A stretch of 9,248 nucleotides of DNA from Opitutia bacterium UBA3151 (GTDB taxonomy: Bacteria > Verrucomicrobiota > Verrucomicrobiia > Opitutales > Seribacteraceae). The stretch spans positions 1 to 9,248 of the forward strand of contig DEYT01000054.1 in NCBI GenBank assembly GCA_002364975.1, given 5' to 3'. A model generated the notes under the pieces. The model did not search any database, was not told where the DNA came from, and saw only the letters and a list, made by a program, of their open reading frames with translations. Position 1 is the first letter of the stretch. Each line of letters starts with the position of its first letter. Both the position numbers and the translations under genes were made by a program. Below, in pieces: positions 6,549 through 9,248 of the stretch.

Positions 6549-7890
6549 AAGTTTTTAAAGGTTTGGGGTCAATGACGGTGGCATCGGATTCAGAAAGGGA
6601 TTCCATAAACCAAGTGCGGGCATCGGGGTCGCCATGGTGCAGGAAAATAGTTTTTGGGGAAAGTTTTTGGGCGTAGGCCAGTAGTTCCTCTCGGTCGGCA
6701 TGACCACTAAGATCAAACTGACGAATTTTCGCCCGAATCGGTTCAATACAATCGATTTCTTCAAATTCGAAATCTTCTTCTGGATCGGACTGAAGAAGTT
6801 TACCCCCCGGGGTGCTGGGGTCACAATATCCAACGAAAAGAATGGAATTACGATCGTCCCGGAGTAAACCGGAAGCGAGAAGATAGGAAGGGGTATGTTC
6901 GACCATCATTCCACTACTGACCAAGAAAATTCCTTTCATCGGAGGTTCACATCCGGGTTCCAATTTGCGAGGCAGAGGACGGGCACCCAGGGATTTTAGT
7001 ACTCTTCGGTTAAAGCGTAAACGATTGGTATTCTTTGAGATTTCATGAAAGTGATTGACCAAGTCCATCCCCAGACCCGAACAAAAAACGGGAACCTTGG
7101 GAAAAGCATTTCGACGAAAGGCTTCATCAAGTTGGACGAGCATCTCCTGCATTCTTCCCAAGGCAAAAACTGGAATTAATACCGAGCCTCCCCGAGCCAA
7201 GGTCTTTCTGATTTCATTCAGCAAAGATACCATTTCTGACTCTCTCTGCCGAGTTGGATTCCGTGGGGTTCCACCCCGGGTGGTTTCCGTAATCAAGACA
7301 TCGAATTTCTCGGTTGGGATTTCCGCCCCGTCTAAAGTACGCTGGTCGTTAAATAATAAGTCTCCGGTGAAAAAGATTTTTTCCTTTTTGGTTTCAAATT
7401 CAACGGCAATGGCACCCGCGACATGACCGGCATGGTGAAAAGTAACCTTTAGTACCTTACCATCTTTTTCCACCTGCAAGGGGGTTTTAATCGATAAAGG
7501 CTTTATCCGGTTGTAGAGAGAGGTGAGATCCCCCCGGCCGTAGAAAGGTAATTCGGGTAGATTGAGCTCGCTCCTTTGCCTCCTCATGACAGAAACCGAA
7601 TTGGAAAGCATCCGGCGGGCAAGAATGGAACTGGCATAACTCAATAATACGGGGGCATCGGGCTGTTCTCGGGATAGAATTGGTAAACTTCCGAGATGAT
7701 CGAGGTGGCAATGGGTGAGTACAATAAAATCCAAGGAGTTTCTTTCCAGAAAATCGTGACTTGGAAGGGAGTCATAGCCGGCAAATTTCGGGTGCAATCC
7801 GGAATCAATCGCAATTCGAAAAGGACCAATTTCTAAGAGGCTGCAATTTGCACCGATGCCACCATGGCGGTTTAGGTCGGTAAACTTCAT
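6538..7890 (-). CDS. Beta-CASP metallo-beta-lactamase ribonuclease (CPSF73-like)
   Basis: A 450-residue cytoplasmic zinc-dependent nuclease of the beta-CASP superfamily (CPSF73, RNase J, Ysh1-like proteins), which cut or degrade RNA. The full catalytic set is visible: D29 (motif 1), HCHLDH at 60-65 (motif 2), H156 in AGHVAGA (motif 3), D177 in FTGDLL (motif 4), then beta-CASP motifs A (E202 in TETT), B (H397 in SGHADREE) and C (H419 in FLHHGD). The beta-CASP insert contains GSVLIPVFALGRMQEM (235-250). It lacks the long C-terminal domain of RNase J (about 555 residues) and the N-terminal KH domains of archaeal aCPSF1, so it fits the short bacterial CPSF73-like class. Its ATG overlaps the apaG stop as ATGA, and its 3' end overlaps rph by 11 bases, so the three genes are very likely one operon. 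Activity is well supported by the motifs; the physiological RNA substrate is unknown. Confidence 0.93.
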   Translation of the reverse strand: MKFTDLNRHGGIGANCSLLEIGPFRIAIDSGLHPKFAGYDSLPSHDFLERNSLDFIVLTHCHLDHLGSLPILSREQPDAPVLLSYASSILARRMLSNSVSVMRRQRSELNLPELPFYGRGDLTSLYNRIKPLSIKTPLQVEKDGKVLKVTFHHAGHVAGAIAVEFETKKEKIFFTGDLLFNDQRTLDGAEIPTEKFDVLITETTRGGTPRNPTRQRESEMVSLLNEIRKTLARGGSVLIPVFALGRMQEMLVQLDEAFRRNAFPKVPVFCSGLGMDLVNHFHEISKNTNRLRFNRRVLKSLGARPLPRKLEPGCEPPMKGIFLVSSGMMVEHTPSYLLASGLLRDDRNSILFVGYCDPSTPGGKLLQSDPEEDFEFEEIDCIEPIRAKIRQFDLSGHADREELLAYAQKLSPKTIFLHHGDPDARTWFMESLSESDATVIDPKPLKTYES

Positions 7891-8324
7891 GAAAGCGGGT
7901 TTTCTTCTGACATTTCCAAGTCTTTCGGGATTTCAAGACGAAAGGGAGCAAGGCGGACATGAATTTTTTCCGCATATTCATCTACCCCATGAAAGGAACC
8001 GGAAGCGGTGGCGGCAAGATGAGTCACATGATAGCTGTTGTAAGAAAAACTTTTACCGGGTGGAATCACCGGGGTTTCACCGACAATCTTTTCACCCTCC
8101 ACAACCGTAGTGGTACCGTCGTCATTTGAGAGCACCCATTTTCGCCCCTTTAGGGTTACCGAGCGACCGGACAAATTGCGGATGGTGATAAAGTAGATAA
8201 AAGCATGAAGATTCAGACCTTTCACTTTTGATTTTTCCCGGTGGTGCACCAGTTTATCCAAAGTTGCCTGCAGACCTTCCAATTCTGTACTATTCTCGCT
8301 CACATTTAAATTTTGTTTTACCAT
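7887..8324 (-). CDS. apaG: ApaG domain protein
   Basis: A 145-residue protein whose residues about 35-133 match the ApaG (DUF525) fibronectin-III-like domain: HAFIYFITIRNLSG, then LKGRKWVLSNDDG, VVEGEKIVGETPVIPPGKSF, SGSFHG and a final FRLEIP, which align with the order of segments in E. coli ApaG (125 residues). ApaG has been linked to Co2+/Mg2+ phenotypes in enterobacteria, and the domain also occurs in some eukaryotic F-box proteins, but its biochemical role is unclear. Compared with the E. coli protein there is a longer N-terminal lead and a short C-terminal tail. No apaH or rsmA (ksgA), its enterobacterial neighbours, is present here. It is the first gene of the minus-strand trio; its TGA overlaps the next ATG. 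No Shine-Dalgarno sequence is visible before the ATG, and the start could lie a few codons downstream (GTG at codon 8). Confidence 0.9.
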   Translation of the reverse strand: MVKQNLNVSENSTELEGLQATLDKLVHHREKSKVKGLNLHAFIYFITIRNLSGRSVTLKGRKWVLSNDDGTTTVVEGEKIVGETPVIPPGKSFSYNSYHVTHLAATASGSFHGVDEYAEKIHVRLAPFRLEIPKDLEMSEENPLS

Positions 8325-8361
8325 AACGACAGATCAAAAAAGACCAATTCTTAATTAAAGG

Positions 8362-8390
8362 ATTGTAAAAAGGAAGAATTCGCTTGCTCA
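8362..8390 (-). promoter_or_regulatory. Weak candidate sigma70-type promoter for the apaG operon
   Basis: On the minus strand, TACAAT (8367-8362) matches the -10 consensus at five of six bases and lies 37 bases before the apaG ATG. Seventeen bases upstream, TGAGCA (8390-8385) matches the -35 consensus at only three of six. The spacing is ideal but the -35 is poor, and AT-rich DNA gives such matches by chance. Confidence 0.22.
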
Positions 8391-8408
8391 GATGCAGGAA
8401 CGAAGCAC

Positions 8409-8414
8409 AAGGGA
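8409..8414 (+). promoter_or_regulatory. Ribosome binding site of purH
   Basis: AAGGGA sits 4-5 bases before the ATG at 8419. An in-frame TGA at 8416-8418 directly precedes that ATG, so no earlier start is possible in this frame; another ATG at 8415 is in a different frame. Confidence 0.6.
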
Positions 8415-8418
8415 ATGA

Positions 8419-9248
8419 ATGCAAAAGTATGCACTCTTATCTGTAAGTGACAAAACGGGGTTGGTTCCCTTTGCTCGGTCTTTGGTCGAAACCTATGCGT
8501 TCACCCTTTTATCCACCGGGGGTACAGCACAAATGCTGAGGGATGAAAATATTCCGGTTATGGATGTCAGTGAAAGAACTGGGTTTCCAGAAATGATGGA
8601 TGGCCGGGTCAAGACCTTACATCCTAGAATTCATGGGGGACTACTTTGCCTCCGTGGAAACCCCGATCATTTGGCGGCTGCCGAGGAACATGGGATTGAA
8701 ATGATCGATTTGGTGGTGGTGAACCTGTATCCTTTTGAAGAAACCGTAGTCCGTAACGGAGTCCCTTTGGAAGAAGCGATCGAACAGATTGATATCGGGG
8801 GTCCATCCATGCTACGAAGTGCGGCTAAAAACTTTCGGGATGTAACCGTTGTTTGCGATCCGGATGATTATGAAAGGGTCCTTCATGGATTGAACCAGCA
8901 TGGACCAGCACTTGATCAATTGAGAAGTGAACTTGCTCAAAAAGTTTTTGCCCGCACCGCAGCTTATGATTCTGCGATTGCAACTTACCTCGAAAAGAGC
9001 CAACAAGTGGAGCCTGATCTGGATTCAATTTCCGGTTTCCCCAAGGTATTGGAAGTATCCGCTGCAAAATCGATGCCCTTGAGGTATGGTGAGAATCCGC
9101 ACCAACAAGCAGCACTTTACGGCGGATTCCTTGATCATTTTGAACAGCTTCAGGGTAAGGAGCTTAGTTACAACAACATACTTGATATTTCTTCTTCCGC
9201 TTACCTGGTCGGAGAATTTGAACGTCCAACGGTTGCAATCCTTAAACA
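8419..9248 (+). CDS. purH: Bifunctional AICAR transformylase/IMP cyclohydrolase (5' part, cut by window edge)
   Basis: PurH carries out the last two steps of de novo IMP synthesis: formylation of AICAR using 10-formyl-tetrahydrofolate, then ring closure to IMP. The window holds the first 276 codons of a protein usually about 510-530 residues long. The N-terminal MGS-like IMP cyclohydrolase domain shows LLSVSDKTGL (6-15), LSTGGTA (31-37), GRVKTLHPRIHGGLL (62-76), VNLYPFEETV (101-110) and IDIGGPSMLRSAAKN (124-138). The start of the transformylase domain follows: RYGENPHQQAALY (222-234) and QGKELSYNNILD (245-256). The last full codon is the Lys of VAILK, and the remaining bases CA would begin a His codon, matching the Lys-His catalytic pair of the family. 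The start is fixed by an adjacent in-frame stop and a good ribosome binding site. It is divergent from apaG. No frameshift is seen. Confidence 0.97.
   Translation, partial: MQKYALLSVSDKTGLVPFARSLVETYAFTLLSTGGTAQMLRDENIPVMDVSERTGFPEMMDGRVKTLHPRIHGGLLCLRGNPDHLAAAEEHGIEMIDLVVVNLYPFEETVVRNGVPLEEAIEQIDIGGPSMLRSAAKNFRDVTVVCDPDDYERVLHGLNQHGPALDQLRSELAQKVFARTAAYDSAIATYLEKSQQVEPDLDSISGFPKVLEVSAAKSMPLRYGENPHQQAALYGGFLDHFEQLQGKELSYNNILDISSSAYLVGEFERPTVAILK

Larger units (their letters stand above)
8325..8418. promoter_or_regulatory. Divergent intergenic region between apaG and purH
   Basis: This 94-base AT-rich gap separates apaG (leftward) from purH (rightward) and presumably carries promoters for both. 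I see a weak candidate for the apaG direction (entered separately) and none for purH. There is no recognisable purine riboswitch fold and no clear palindromic operator. Confidence 0.4.

Noticed and set aside
7055..7426. 123-codon plus-strand open frame inside the beta-CASP gene
   Set aside because: It lies opposite catalytic motifs of a well-supported gene and its translation looks like reverse-complement coding noise.
8624..9115. Minus-strand open frames of 60-96 codons opposite purH
   Set aside because: They are antisense to a continuous, highly conserved purH frame.

Overview
The window looks like chromosomal DNA of a Gram-negative bacterium of the PVC group, most likely Verrucomicrobiota, class Opitutae (Puniceicoccales/Opitutales-like). 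The main clue is the tryptophan-rich segment in the large exported protein (W-LGYF, SWI-HP-LGWL, FPY-Y, then WLYLD), which resembles C-terminal segments I associate with exported Opitutae proteins. The outer-membrane-type protein beside it supports a diderm cell. This placement is inference from remembered family patterns. I see no rRNA, tRNA, CRISPR array, insertion sequence or phage gene.

Layout: (1) 1-400, a possible tail of an upstream gene, then a small TraR/DksA-type zinc-finger protein on the plus strand. (2) 428-2407, minus strand, a CPA2-family cation/proton antiporter with a C-terminal RCK (TrkA-N/TrkA-C) module, convergent with the zinc-finger gene. (3) 2408-2542, a divergent intergenic region. 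(4) 2543-5766, plus strand, a two-gene unit: an 808-residue exported protein of unknown function (probable beta-propeller plus a W-rich domain that appears split by a long insert), followed 11 bases later by a 261-residue probable outer-membrane beta-barrel protein. (5) 5763-8324, minus strand, three overlapping genes in the order apaG, a beta-CASP metallo-beta-lactamase ribonuclease, rph (RNase PH). (6) 8325-8418, a second divergent intergenic region. (7) 8419 to the right edge, the 5' part of purH.

How the genes fit together: the minus-strand trio joins a probable RNA endonuclease/exonuclease with a phosphorolytic 3' exonuclease that trims tRNA precursors, so it may be a stable-RNA 3'-processing or decay operon; the role of ApaG in it is unknown. 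The exported protein and the barrel are probably co-transcribed and both carry signal peptides, so they may form an envelope or surface pair. The antiporter (ion/pH homeostasis) and purH (purine synthesis) are housekeeping genes. The least described content is the exported-protein/barrel pair; the rest is recognisable core-genome content in an uncommon arrangement.
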